This document shows, in pieces, positions 1 to 11,766 of a stretch of DNA of 64,000 nt (positions within the stretch are counted from its first letter, which is position 1; each line of letters starts with the position of its first letter). Made by a program: the position numbers and the translations under genes. The DNA is from Ligula intestinalis (lineage: Eukaryota > Platyhelminthes > Cestoda > Diphyllobothriidea > Diphyllobothriidae), in assembly GCA_036362985.1 (NCBI GenBank), contig JAYGXS010000001.1:48767524-48831523 (forward strand), given 5' to 3'. The notes below the pieces were generated by a model. The model was given only the letters and a program-made list of their open reading frames with translations, made no database searches and had not been told where the DNA came from.

Positions 1-1310
1 TGCTATGAGCCTTTCTTAACGTCTGTGTCGACTATTGATGACATTGCGAGCAACCTCGAAGGCCGTTCGCATCTAACTAACAAAAAATTGCTGTCTTCCG
101 GCCTCCAGATAGTCAAAACGGCTGGAGTAATTGTGCGTTTAAGTGGGCTGTATGGATTTATTGTCAATCCCCTTATACATGCGCGTAGCAGAGAAACTCC
201 CTTTGTCTTTGTCACCAGCAAGGTTTAACTGACATTCAAGGCTTCGATCAACAGGCAGCATATCATTCTTTTCACAAAAAGTCTTTCCACAGAAGTTTGC
301 CACCAAGTTGAAATAAGAAACGAACCTAGCTAGAAAATGCATGGCTACTGACTATGGATTACGTTCTGCCTCTTCCAGAGGAGCGTCGAAATGATTAAAT
401 TCTGCCATCAGTTTGATAGGACGGGTAAACATGTCATCGGTTGGTAGTACTCTGTCGTTGCTGAGTACATGTACTATCCCATCAAGGATTTCCTGGAAGT
501 TTGGCAGAAACTATCAACTTAACAAACATTTTTTCAGGCGGCTTGTACCCCGATGTCTTTTCTTAACTTTTCGCGCGATACACCTTCTATAAGATCTCTA
601 AGATTCCCTTGGTAACACATAAATAATTGAACAGAAATGGAATTACAAAGAATGTATAGAGGCTAGAGGCAAAATAATTCATAAATTCAAACCACGAAAG
701 TTGGTAGTGTCAATTAGTTGAAAACTACCTTACGAGACTGAACCCAATTGACCTCTAAATTTGTCTAAACAATGACTAAATACTCGATAGCATTAGTTAT
801 GTGACCTGTCTGCGCGGTCGTACAAACAAGCGTTTAATCGATTGTGCCTTTGTTTATGCGCACGTTGGCAACGTCCCTTTTCCATTCTTCAAAGGTTAAT
901 ACTCTTAGACCAATCGCAGTCATAACGCAGACTAGCAACTTCTAGAAGCACTCCAACACGTGAGTATCTCAACCAATCCGTGTGGGAATTTTCCTGGCGT
1001 GCACCTGCCAAGGAAATGTTGACATAATGCCGACATTAGCTATTAGGCTAGTTCGTATGCCACTGTACTATACAAACACCAGCCCTGCACACGTTCCTAG
1101 TGGCAAAGCTCTTGCTGTCACCTTCTTGTTGCTTTGTATTTGACATGCATTGGATTAAAAACTGTTGCGCATTTAATGAATTCAACAAATTCTTAATTCG
1201 GTTTGCAAGTAAGTATTTTTAAAAATATGAGGCAAACCCAATGTCAAACAGTATCCATAACCTGCTCCACTTCGCAGGCAATTCCTTAGGTACAAGTTCT
1301 TTGTCAACTT
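1..1310 (-). repeat. Repeat unit A, continuation of the gypsy element (LTR-like segment plus a decayed reading frame)
   Basis: This stretch directly follows the C-terminal end of the gypsy pol on the minus strand. It is repeated, with substitutions and small indels, at 7740-9450. Matching landmarks include the segment near 805-900 against 8915-9000, and the segment near 40-110 against 7765-7830. On the minus strand, 1-600 carries a broken reading frame (for example 139-342) whose counterpart is 7826-8059. The two share patches such as DMLP.DR.L..QLN.AGDKD. I do not recognise the protein. It could be gag of a neighbouring tandem copy or a third ORF after pol. Roughly 600-1310 has no coding signal and could be a long terminal repeat, but I could not fix its TG...CA ends. 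Confidence 0.6.
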
Positions 1311-1315
1311 TGCAG

Positions 1316-2758
1316 CTATAACCACCAAAACCACTTTTTTAGGGTGCCATTTTGGTGAGCGTGACCCATCCAGTGTGTAAAAAGGTGAATAGGCAAGTTG
1401 TCGTCGGACGCGGGAGGTAATCTTCCCCGAATTTTAATTTGTCGAAATGCAGTCCTTGAGAGGCTCTTAAGCATATTGGTGTCTCGTATAATGCATGTAG
1501 TTGGCAGGATAGCGCGCAGGATGCCAAAGGGTCTTTGCACGGATGGCAAAACTTAACGGATGTACCGACCGGCGGTATAGGTCGATAACGCAGCATCAGA
1601 TCGTCTGGTTGATAGGAGCTTCCATTACTTTGCGCGTCAAAGTCTTCCTCTTGTCTGTGATACGCTGAACTTAACTGTTACCGTGATAAATTGTGGGTGA
1701 TTTGCAGGAGTTCTTGTAGTTTAAACGTATATGAACCAGTAAAACGTGTTTCAGACTCCGCGGTGGGTAGACGAGAGTCAGTAGGGTGACAGAATCTTCG
1801 TTCGGTAGCCACGTAAAAAGGCGAATAGCCTGTGGATGAATACACTATGGTCCAGTAGCCTAGTGTCCCAATTGAAGGGTCGGCATTGTTCGGATAAGGC
1901 TTTTAAGACGTTTACAAGGGTCCGTTTCGTGCGTTCCACTTGTCAGTTTCCATCCGGATGTGTCAGAGCCATTCAGGTATTGACTGTACATATCTTGCAC
2001 TAGTTTGCTTTCAAACTTAGCCCCGCAATCTGAGCGCATGGATAGCGGTGTCTCAAAACGGCACAGCCAGTCTTTTAAGATGACAGTGGTTGCTGGTACT
2101 GCGTCTTGTCGGCGGAGAGGTCCGGTTTTATCCAGTTTTATAAAATAGTCAGCCATGAAATATATATACCCATGTCCCAAAATAGAAAAAAGGCAGTCAT
2201 CCAATTACCTCGATGCCATCTCTTTGAAATGGGCATAGGCTGTAGAGGCCCGCAAAACCATTAAAGAGATGATTTAAAGTGCGCACAGTTAGGACACTAT
2301 TGTAAAGTCTTATAATTTGTTCGCGTAACTTTGGTCACTAGTATCTCTGTAGGACTGATATTTAGTTTTTTAACCTGTTCTAAATAATTGAGCTCCTGGT
2401 AAAGGTTCGTTAGGACTGGAATTATCATGCTCTCTGAAACAACAATTCGAGCTGGAAAATTAGCAGTGTTTTTAATGAAAATCAATTCGTTGTCAGTGAA
2501 ACGGTTTGGACACTGGCTGCGCATGGCATGCGCAACCTCCGATGATCCCCTTAGATTGTCGTCCGTCGGTCGGTGTCGGCCCGTGTTTTGGCAAGTGTAT
2601 ACAATGACCGTGTCAGGGTCGGTGTTCTGCGTCACAGCCAAATGATACCGTGTGGGTTCGCTTATGTGTGCCGTATTCACAGTATCATTTGGTATCCGGA
2701 TCCCATCAGAGCGGCCAGACAACACATCATCTTTGATGTCCCTGGACGGTACTGGCAT
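1316..2758 (-). pseudogene. Gypsy integrase region, degenerate (zinc-binding linker, core and C-terminus)
   Basis: Three pieces follow one another on the minus strand. 2297-2758 holds the end of RNase H and the linker, with QNTDPDT and later the segment that precedes the HHCC zinc finger; the finger itself is poorly kept. 1860-2204 holds the catalytic core, with YIYFMADYF (first Asp) and SDCGAKFES (second Asp). The third acidic residue cannot be placed with confidence. 1316-1596 holds the C-terminal region, with the PPVG and HFDKLK patches typical of gypsy integrase tails. Stops and shifts between the pieces make it a pseudogene. Confidence 0.82.
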
Positions 2759-2772
2759 GAGAAGGTGAATTG

Positions 2773-3099
2773 TTAAAGCGTTTTATGACACGTAGTTAAC
2801 TGTCTTACCTCTTTTATAGACGCGTTTTTGTCAGTTTGGATTACGAAGGGCTTGCTGACTAAGACTGCATGGAACTGTCTTGCGGATTTTATGCTTGCCA
2901 ACAGTTCGCGGCGGTGCGTGCAATAATTGCGCTGTGATTTGCACAACCTTTTACGGGCGAAACATATCGGTCGCTTATATCTCGTGGGATAGGCCTGTGG
3001 TAGTACTGCACCCACGGCGAACCCGCTGGTATCCGTGTCAAGGATAAAAGATGGTGCATCGGGTTCTGTGGCCGGCCGTGTGGGTATAGGTGCGAACAT
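2773..3099 (-). pseudogene. Gypsy RNase H domain (partly open, 108 codons)
   Basis: The open stretch keeps the RNase H pattern of Ty3/gypsy elements. It has DTDTSGFAVGAVL (first acidic position), a conserved block with QRNYCTHRRELLA (the glutamate), and FVIQTDKNAS (third acidic position). The usual LSQ after GAVL has become LPQ, and the DHA/DHKAL signature has become DKNAS. The domain is contiguous in frame with the RT end on its 5' side, but the frame to the integrase is broken. It acts normally to remove the RNA strand during reverse transcription; here it is a fossil. Confidence 0.85.
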
Positions 3100-4275
3100 T
3101 AGGCAAACTTTTAAGTCGTCGAAAGAATTTGGGTCTTCCGCAGTCCAGCCATCTTTCTCGGTTAGCCGGTGCAGTGGTCAGGCGATTGAAGTGAAGTGAA
3201 GAATAAATTTCCAGTAATATGACGTCAGTCCAAAAAACACGCAGTTCGGTCACGGAATTGCGCACTTTTTTTCTCCGAGAAGCTTTAGTGTCTTCTCTAC
3301 AAATCTGATACACCAGATACGTAACTTTATCCTTCAAAAAGTGCCTTTCTGTTGGTTGAGAGGTAGTTCTGTGCTGTGTACTGCTGTTAAAACGGCCGAC
3401 AGGTTCTGGTTGTGGTGCCTTATTGTGCGGCTAAAAATTGTTAATCTATATGTAAGAGACACTGGGTTGGTAGTAGGTGAGTAGTTGAGCCAATACTATC
3501 TGTATCAAGCTTTCGAAAGTAGCAGGGGAATGGCATTACCCAAAGAGCATCATCTCGAATTAAAATAGGCTTTTCGGAACCCTAAACGCGGTTTTGTAGC
3601 CATCTACAGTTTCGATTTCTACCTGTCAGTATCCCTATTTCAGGTCCAATGTGAAAAACCAGCGTGTACCTACTAACACGTCAAGGGTCACATCGATACG
3701 AAGAGGTTAAAAGAACCATATGTAGTAAACGTATTTATTCGTCTGTAGTCGGCGCAAAAGCATAACTTTGCCGTCTTTCTTCGGCACGAGTGTAACGGAG
3801 AAGGCAAAAGGTGACTTGGAGAGGCTTATTACCTGCTTCGTGAGGATTAAGTCAAGGAGTTGAGTGACTTCGTGGAAGTGGGTAATTATTCACCGAGGTG
3901 GTTTCCGGACCGGCTTGGCGTTGTTCTTTTCGATTGAGTGTCGTAAGCATGTTGTTTTGCCCAAGGATTCATCGTCCCAGGAAAAAACGCCGGTAAACTC
4001 TTCTAGTAGTGATCGCAGTGCCTCTCAAGCGTTTACAGGAATGCTCGTAGTATCGGGGTAGCATTGCGTCTATTTGGATAGTCAGTAATGCAACAACGGC
4101 TTGGATGACAGCAAAAACTAGTTTTTCGTCCAACATGGGTAAGGTAGTCTCTTCCGTACATGTTGATCATTGAAATGCCGTAGTGTGTTGCTTGACCTGG
4201 ATAATGCACTCGTGTTGTTCAAGAAATCGGACCCCATAGTAAGACATCCCACGTTAATCCCGGGACTACCAAAGA
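3038..4275 (-). pseudogene. Gypsy reverse-transcriptase domain, degenerate
   Basis: The minus-strand translation, pieced across stops, shows GSDFL (end of the protease/linker) near 4240. It then shows the RT entry region with FHEVTQLLD, SPFAFSVTLVPKKDGK and LRRL, the palm segment RIDVTLDVLVGTRWF-TLDL, and the PATFE helix. These are typical of Ty3/gypsy RT. The catalytic YxDD box, expected near 3434-3456, reads Y-I-stop-I-N-N, so both aspartates are lost. The end of the domain (LNQQKGTFLKDKVTYL) lies near 3300-3340 and leads into RNase H. At least seven in-frame stops are visible, so this is a dead copy. The family call is secure; exact borders are not. Confidence 0.82.
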
Positions 4276-6755
4276 AGTATGCTCATATATAGACTGAACT
4301 GCTAGCTGTAATGATATACTACTAACGTACAGTAGATTGCATATCTGATGAAAGGTTGGGAATTGGAGGATTTGACGCACACTTGAGGTTGTTAATTTAG
4401 CTCATTGGATTGACTTGAGGCGCAAAATTTTGTTTCCTAGAATACTGGGAGAATACTGGGAGAAAATCGAGGCAAAAATAGGCGAAATCCAGCGTTCGTT
4501 GATATCCGAGGAATTTACTACACTATTAAATGCTGCAGAAAAAACCTCTGGTGTGTGCATGTTTCACTATAAAAGAACATTCATGAAGAACAGACATTTT
4601 TTAAAATTATATCTATTCACAAAACGGAAAATTTTGTTTTGCGTCCATGAAATTGAAGCAAGTGTAATTAGGCGATAGTGCATTAATTTTCGAAAAAAAG
4701 AGCGAAATTAATTTAAAAAAAATATATTTTGCAAATCTGCCAAGTTTTGTGCCATAAAATTGAGTAATAAACTTTTAATTTTGTTGTTTGCTATACTCCA
4801 TATTCGAGTTATATTTTATATTTGAGGGGTTACAGGCAAGGAATGCGTTTGATAACTTTATTAGTATATGGCAACCAAATTGATTGTACAATCGATATAA
4901 ATTTGAGACAGTTAACATCGCAAACATTTGACAGAGTTGTCACGGGACATAGCGAAACAGTTTTTTTCAAAAATCGTCGTTGATATTATTGCCACTGCTT
5001 TGCATTTGCTCTTGTAGAATTGAGTCTAGAAGTAACCACATATGCTGAAAACTGTTCCGTTTTAGATAAAACATTTAGCTCTTTCATTTATAACAAAAGT
5101 TATCCCTAGTTGTTAGGGAAGTCAATCCACTGACCAAAATTTCCCATTCTGATCTTGACTTAATCATCATAAAAATTAAAGTACGCAGGCATCAGACGCC
5201 AAAATATATAAGTAGAGCTTTTCTTCAAGAGTTAACTTTTTGTAGAATTTTTCCAAATCAATCTTAAGCATATTCCTTCGCGAATTTTATTGTGGACGTT
5301 CGTTTTACTCGGCACTGAGTTCACATGATTGGGTGGTTCTGAAACTATGACACACAAAGACAGCTGCATAGGAAAAAATTTAAAAGCTGCTTATTTACGT
5401 AAAAGCTTTTAAGATATATCTTATTTTGAAGGTTTTGGTAAGCGCATAGAATATAATCATTACTTATGGTCAAATGACTGAAGCCAGTGAAAATTGTAAA
5501 GTCATAGTTAGAATTTCAAGGAAGATCTGAACCTCTTCGTAATCGAAATCCCAAAATAATTACAAAAATATGTGGCGGAAGGCGAATACTCTTAGTGTAC
5601 AAAAAATGGTACGTTTATAATCGCAGATGACAATTAAATTGAAATTTATTATTCACTGATCGGCATGTCCGCACGTGAGCTTACGAAATATCTTACTCCT
5701 GTGATCCCCCAATGGGCCAAGTCAAGCGTAATTGTGGTTGCTTAAGTCCAACGCAACTCGGACAATGCGTAAACGAAAGAAAAAAAACTAGAAATCCTCG
5801 TGAAAACTTATTGGAATATCTACTTGAAATTTGGACTGTTTGGCAACATCTATAGATTACATTCCACGGGATATGGAAGCACACATATACGAACACTTTA
5901 CAAGAAGACTATTTTTCAACTTAATTTTACTTTTCCTGCTATAATCACTCGGTGGTTTTGTATAAACAGGCATCCTCTGCAAGTAGAACTTAACCTAGTA
6001 CGCCCGATTTCCACTTTTTGGGAATTTTCCGCTTTGCTAAAAAAGCTTGTATTTCCATCAAACGTTATATTCCTTCATAAATCACAACACGCCCTATTGT
6101 GAAGAACGACCATAAGTTTATTGTTTTAAGACTTTTGGGGCCGCAGCTTGACTTTGAGTTTGCGTTTGAGTAACGGGGAGTTACTTGCAAAAATCCTCGG
6201 ATTTCATGAGTTAGTGAACCTACTGTAGTTCAATAGGGAACCGTCTGTGGGGGAGAGAGGGGACTACAACCGATTTCCCGATCACAAAATCTGTTATTTT
6301 AGCAATCGGATGGCAGCTCCCTTCCAATAGACACACGGGTACGTCTTCGTACAATGGTACAACTATTTTATATTGAAGTTTAGGTTGATGCAAAACCGGT
6401 TACAGCGCTGATCGATACCGATGCGATTATAGCTCTCTCGTAAACTCACAAGTACTGCCACACAGGCAGCACTTTTATATAGACAATAGGTCAAGAAGTA
6501 CATGCTTAACGACCACAGACGGTTCTTTCTTGAACTATATCAGTAGTATATCCAGCGTTTTTCTGCCTCATTCACCACCACTCATGATCGGTCGGAGAGT
6601 CCTAAAATAAGTCGAATTTTACCGATTTCCACCAATTGAATTAAACGAACTAACATGTAGCTCCAAATAATAGTGCTGCCTTTAAATATATCCAATGCAA
6701 TGACACGTGTACAATATTGGTAGACATGCTAAAAGCGGTAGATGGGGCGATTGTA
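4276..6755. other. AT-rich stretch, no gene recognised
   Basis: Only short chance reading frames occur here. An 11-bp word containing ACTGGGAG is duplicated in tandem near 4441-4462. No domain, RNA gene or clear repeat family was recognised. Confidence 0.5.
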
Positions 6756-7509
6756 CAGGGTGTCCCAGAAGTAACTGACCCTTTTGATTTGCCGATAAAA
6801 CGAAAATTATTAACGCTAGGATATTGAAACTTGTTTTATTCGAAAGAAAAACCTTTTTGTTTTTTATTAGAACTAGGTTTTGAATATAATGTCTTTTAAA
6901 TGGTGGCCATGGTTGTTTTGACAACTTAGGGTTCGTTTCTTTGTCGTTTCCATAACGCTCCTTAGTGTATCAGGCGATAGTTGTCTTATGTCAGAACAAA
7001 TGTTGTTTTTAAGTTCTTGCAGATTTGTTGGATTTGTTACATAAACCCTTGACTTAAGGTAGCCCCATAAGAAGAAATCGCATGGGGTCAAATCTAGAGA
7101 TCGAGGGGGTCAAGGAATGTTACCAAATCGTGAAATCCAATGATTTGGAAAGCACTCATTTAACAATGTCATCGTTTCTCTTGCTGTATGGGCCGTGGCT
7201 CATCCTGTTGAAACCAAGTATTGCGTAGGCCATGTCTCTCAATTTCAGGAATTAGAAATTCGCTAATCATAGTTCGGTATCTTTCACCATTAACTGTTTA
7301 TGTTGCGCCATCATTATTTTCAAAAAAGTATGGGCCAATCACATTCTAAGCAGTTATTCCGCACCACACCTTCACACGAAGAGAATGTAGTGATCTTTCT
7401 TGAATTTCTCTTGGATTTTCATCACACTAAATTCTAGAAAGGGTTTTCTTTCGAATAAAACAAGTTTCAATTTCCTAGCATTAATAGTTTTCGTTTTATT
7501 AGCAAATCA
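6756..7509 (-). mobile_element. Internally deleted mariner/IS630-type DNA transposon with long terminal inverted repeats
   Basis: The two ends carry inverted copies of the same sequence, 6785-6856 and 7438-7509, about 72 bp long with only a handful of differences. The left end extends outward to 6756 with the word CAGGGTGTCCCAGAAGTAAC, typical of the outer end of such elements. The right counterpart of this outer part is missing, so the right terminus is truncated or replaced. Between the repeats lies the 3' part of a transposase on the minus strand. The element is much shorter than an autonomous one (usually above 1.2 kb), so it has lost the 5' half of its gene. Confidence 0.82.
6873..7437 (-). 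pseudogene. DDE transposase C-terminal part (mariner/IS630 superfamily), frameshifted
   Basis: The minus strand shows VWCGI, a VIGPYFFE patch, a TVNGERY patch, then TWFQQD (second catalytic Asp, near 7195-7215). After a frameshift comes LTPCDFFLWGYLKSRVY (third catalytic Asp, near 7070). This order and spacing are those of DDE transposases of the arthropod-type mariner/IS630 group. The last 72 codons (6873-7091) are open and end in a stop just inside the left terminal repeat. The N-terminal DNA-binding half and the first catalytic Asp are absent. The gene is broken by at least one stop and one shift and cannot be active. Confidence 0.82.
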
Positions 7510-7739
7510 TATAATAGCAAAATTCTGGCATAAATTATCCCGTTACTTGCGGACATAATGCAGGAATGTCTGTGTCGGCATTATGCCCGATTTTCGATGC
7601 GGACATTATCCTGGCTCACACCACCAGGATATTACACAAACCAGGCTCACCAGTCCTTTTGTGCTTTCGTAATCTTTCAGAGTAAGGATACTCTACTGGA
7701 TATTGTTCTGAATTTATTAGTAAATTTGGACATATTAAG
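7510..7739. repeat. Short repeated word cluster around GCGGACATAATGC
   Basis: Between 7545 and 7610 the words GCGGACATAATGC, CGGCATTATGCC and GCGGACATTATCC follow each other in direct and inverted orientation. A related word (GACATAATGCCGACATTAGC) occurs in repeat unit A near 1021. The cluster lies against the right end of the DNA transposon. Function unknown. Confidence 0.4.
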
Positions 7740-8394
7740 AGCCCTTCTGAACGTCTCTATCGATTAACTATGGTGTTGCCAGCAACTTGAAGGCCGTTTG
7801 CATCGCACCAACAAAATCTGCTGTTCTATGGTCGCTTCCGGCGTCCCACTTGTCCAAACAACCGAATAAGTTGTGCAGTTAGGTGGACGATAGAGTTTTT
7901 ACTGTCGATCGCCCTATACGTGCGCGTGGCACAGAAAGTCCGTCTGTCTTTGTCGCCAGCACGATTTAACTGGCCTTTAAGGCCCCGATCAGCAGGCAGC
8001 ATATCAGTTTTTCCACAACTTTGATCAGACAGTTGCCACCAAGCTGAGATAAGAAACAAACATAGAGTGCTATGTCAGCAAGAAAATGCACGGCTACTAA
8101 CTGTTAAAGAAGTTTCGTTTCTTCCAGAGAAGCGTCGAAATGATCAAATTCTGCCATCAGCTTGATAGGAAGGGAAAGCAGGCCATCTGTTGGTAGTCCT
8201 CTGGTCTCGCTGGATACATTTAATATCCCATTAAAGCTTTCGTGGAAGTTAGGTAGCAACCAGAAACCTACCAAACACTTTTCAAGCAGCTTGAACGCAT
8301 TTGTCTTTTTTAACTTGTCGCGCGATATGCCTTCCTAATTATTTCTGCGATTCTCTTGGGAAAATGTAAATGATTTTACAAGAATAAAATGATG

Positions 8395-8600
8395 AGGAGG
8401 GTTTGACACCTTTGAATAGCTCATTTGCTTGTGAAAAATTGGCGTCCTCGATGGGAGTCAAACCCACACAGCGGGGAAGGCTTTCGCGCAGTCAGCGGTC
8501 TACAATTGAGCTACGAGGCTCACCGTGAATTGTGAATTTAATCATACTTGGGTGAACTTCTCCGTCCAACCTACTGCTCGGTTCATGATCCAAGTCTGAT
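8395..8600 (-). repeat. tRNA-derived SINE, family 1 (minus copy)
   Basis: On the minus strand the tRNA-like head reads CCTCGTAGCTCAATTGTAGA (A box) followed about 40 bases later by GGGTTTGACTCCC (B box). It is closed by a CCTCG / CGAGG stem. The tail TTTTTCACAA...TATTCAAA...TGTCAAACCCTCC follows toward 8395. A leader (8530-8600) precedes the head and is shared with the copies at 32.4 and 52.6 kb. The extra sequence on both sides and the mutated stems make it a SINE and not a tRNA gene. Confidence 0.75.
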
Positions 8601-8604
8601 TAAA

Positions 8605-8735
8605 CTCATGGTTTACAGTGAGCCTCGCAGTTCAGTGACAGAGCGTCGGCTACGCAAAAGCCCTCTGTACTGTGTGACTTCGACCCCCACCGAGGCAGTG
8701 AGTTTTTCACAATTGGGTCAACTGAAATAACAATT
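8605..8735 (+). repeat. tRNA-derived SINE, family 1 (plus copy)
   Basis: It reads GAGCCTCGCAGTTCAGTGAC (A-box region), then CTTCGACCCCCACCGAGGC (degraded B box and acceptor stem), then the family tail TTTTTCACAATTGGGTCAAC. It lies head to head with the minus copy at 8395-8600, separated only by leader sequence. Confidence 0.72.
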
Positions 8736-9515
8736 GTCTGTAAGGCAAAAAACGCTAGCAATTAAAACCACTAAAATTAGTAGTGCCAGTTAGTTGAAAA
8801 CCGCACTTTACGAGAGTGGGCCCACTGACCTCTAGATTTGTCTAAACAATGTCTAGACAATGACTGAAAGACTGGATAATGTTAGTTGTCTGACCTCCGT
8901 GTGCACTCTTGTTGCCTGCGCGGTCAAACAAACAGGCGTTTCATCGATTGTGCTTTTGTTTATGCACACACTGGCAACGTCCCTTTTCCACACTTGATGT
9001 TCGCAGACCAATCACAGTCAGGACGCAGACTGGCAGTTCTTCGAAGCACTTCACGTGAGTATCTCACTCTCACTCTGAATGTGGGCATTTTCGTGGCATG
9101 CACATGCCAAAGCTATGACGCCATAGTGCTCGCATTAGCTATTAGGCTAGTTAGTATGCCACTATATGATAGAAGCACCAACCCTGCACACGTTCCTGGC
9201 AGCAAGGCTCTCTGTGCCACCTTGTTGCTTTATGTTTGACGTGCAATAAATTAAAAACAGTTGAGTGTTTACGGAATTCAATTAATTCTTAAGTTGGCTT
9301 CCAGATAAGTATCCTTAAACTAGAGGCAAACCCAGTCTTATACAGCATCCATAGTCTGGTTCACTTTGCAGGCAATTCTTTAGGCATAGTTTTTTTGTAA
9401 GCCCTGCGTCATGTTAGTGAAATCCTGCTAGGGCTGCAGTTATAGCCACCATTGAAACATTGCCTTACGATGCCATTTTTACGGGCGTGAGCTTTTCAGT
9501 GTATTAAAAGGTCAG

Positions 9516-11749
9516 TGGATCCCCCAAAACAGGTGGGTTTATAGGCATCCGACCCATATTATACAACGTAAGTGATACTATGATACACTCTGGTTTATCA
9601 GGGGATGTAGCATGACTGCTAGTATGCCTGCTCGCCACCTCATGACTAAGTCTTTTTCCCGGAAAACCTTGGGAATGAAAAAAAGAAGCTATACTACCAT
9701 TCACACCATTTTCCCCTAATATCTTGGTATTTACTTTATTCTGGTGGTCCTGAAAATCGTGACTTTGAAAGTCCTCCACCTAATGCATAGATTTGTCCTT
9801 AAAACGGCGAACTGGGACGAGGCAGATACCGTATATGAAGTTGATTCGACCTTTACTAGGAAGAGTACTTTGATTCGTGTTAAGCATCCCGGCGACAGTT
9901 GTGTTATTTTCATTTATGCATTTGAGGATCTGCACATACGTGTTTTCTATAGTCCACCACTGTATCCTGCTTTACCTGATGCTTGACTTGCAGTCGCTGT
10001 TTTGCTGTGGTACACATTCGCCAGCCCAGTGGCAACCATCGAGAAGAACGTATGCACATGAAGTAGTGAGGAACTGTTTATTTCCTAGAGATAAAGGCAG
10101 TGCATGCAGGGTTACTCTCGACCAACTGCTGACTCTGTCAACGTGTGCAGCACCGCTTAGTCATAAGGTATGGTTTGAATGAAAGTTAAGTCCTGGCTTC
10201 TTTGGGTTCCGTTAGTTTTTGCCTACTGTGTAGACAGAGGACATCAAATCACTTTCTATTGTGCACCGAATTGTCATTTAAGAGTTTCTCCTAGATCGTC
10301 ATTTTAAGCATTATGCATTGAAAGGACGTCCCTCTTAGCTTAACAGTGTAATAGTGCATCAAACGAGCTACTGGTGGCTCTGTAAATGAACGATTTCCAT
10401 AGTGCCTTCTTGCTTTTTGTCCCTACTATCCGAAACTGTAACACATTTCAACCAGAACCGGTGTTCTGTGTTGAAACAAATTATGGTAGCACAGATTTTT
10501 GACTGGTACTTCACTCGCCGCGCTAGTTGTTCCGCAAAGCCTCTGAACATGTTTAGTGCTGTGAGTTACATGGCCGTGTCACACTGCGATGGTCTTCTAC
10601 AACTTATTTAGCACATGTATGCAGCAGGTGCAAGGAACATGATTATCTGGATTCATCAAATCCGTTTCGCGTTGTGGACGAGGGCGTTGCAATCGCTTGC
10701 TATGCGCAAAGGTCGCCGAAAAAGCCTACACACATGATCTGATGAATTTAGCTACCGAGGCTTTGGCTTTTTAACATTTAACAGTAACCCCCAATGGTGG
10801 CATTGCTCCCTTAACTTGTATGTGACATTTTACGTCAGGATATTTTTTCATCGTAAAACTGCACGTTTAACTTTACACTGTAACACAAAAACGATTAGTT
10901 GAAGACCGTCCCATCATCCATCCCCAAAGACAACGAAAGCAGAATATAGACTAACAGACTGTTGCTCCAGTGGGCGGCATGTGAGACCAGTGTATTAAGT
11001 TACTGTGGGTTTATAAAATTCTTCATAATTTTACTTTTAAAACAAGCGAATACGCTCGTTTAAGTCCACATACCATGTCCTTATTTGTTGCCACTTCGTT
11101 TGCAATGAACCCTCTATACAATGTGCCAAAAAACTTGGGAAGTAGCCAACTGCATTGGATGCTTACAGTTCTCAGTTTACTTTGCATCATTTTGGTCTAC
11201 ACTTAAAACCAAGGGTCAACACATACCTAAAATTATCTAGGAGCTGAATTAACATGACGTTGACACTTTGATCAGACGTGACGTACTTACTCAATGCTCG
11301 ACCGTTTCGGACTCCAAACTGGAGTGTTTTGATATCTATGACCGCGTTATTACCAACTGCTGACAACTAATAAGCCACACATTATAATTCCAGTGCGCTT
11401 GCCTGGATCGGCTACTTCTGTCTCCGTGGGCTGTAAGCCGACAGTTCGAAAGCAAAATGCACTGACTGAATTCCCACCATCCAATAAGGATAGCTTGCTG
11501 CACCCCGTCCTCGTGTGATTACAGTTGAGAATATCTGTTTTGGAAGTAGATTATACGATCGCTATAACAAGAAGTTTGTTTTTCTGTTGTTTCGAATTGT
11601 GTCTAGGGCTGCTCCTCCGCACATACATACCCTAACCTGTGAATGTCTGTTTTGCTCATGGTCCTGCACCAGGCTTTCAGCTATTACTTGAATTCTCCAT
11701 TCACCCACCAGCCATATTTTTAGTCTGATGTGGGCTTTTTTAATTTTAG
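9516..11749. other. Upstream region of the transporter gene, no feature recognised
   Basis: No domain, RNA gene or repeat family was recognised. The promoter and any 5' non-coding exon of the gene beginning at 11750 could lie here, but no TATA or initiator site stands out. Small reading frames (for example 9744-9986) look like chance. Confidence 0.4.
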
Positions 11750-11750
11750 A
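11739..11750 (+). promoter_or_regulatory. 3' splice-acceptor-like site just upstream of the start codon
   Basis: A T-rich tract ending in TTTTAATTTTAG (AG at 11748-11749) lies 17 bases before the ATG at 11767. It could accept a 5' non-coding exon, or a spliced leader by trans-splicing, which occurs for many flatworm mRNAs. Sequence alone cannot tell these apart. Confidence 0.5.
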
Positions 11751-11766
11751 TAATCTACTTAGCGAA

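Larger units (their letters stand above)
1316..4275 (-). mobile_element. Decayed Ty3/gypsy-type LTR retrotransposon, pol region
   Basis: Reading the minus strand from 4275 down to 1316 gives, in order, the end of a retropepsin-like segment (GSDFL), reverse transcriptase, RNase H, the integrase zinc-binding region, the integrase core and the integrase C-terminal region. This is the Ty3/gypsy domain order, with integrase after RNase H. The frame is broken by many stops and several shifts, so no functional polyprotein can be made. It sits left of, and opposite in strand to, the SLC22-type gene. The missing upstream part (gag and most of protease) is not recognisable to the right of 4275. Repeat unit A follows its 3' end. 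Confidence 0.85.
7740..9515 (-). repeat. Repeat unit B, second copy of unit A with SINE insertions
   Basis: This copy aligns with 1-1400 over its whole length and in the same orientation, including the last part of the gypsy pol end (9400-9515 against 1300-1400). It is interrupted at about 8395-8735 by two SINEs that are absent from unit A (break at about 600-720 in unit A). Its minus-strand reading frame at 7826-8059 matches the frame at 139-342. The same pol-end/spacer/frame junction is kept in both units, so the arrangement is a property of the element and not a chance junction. Confidence 0.65.
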
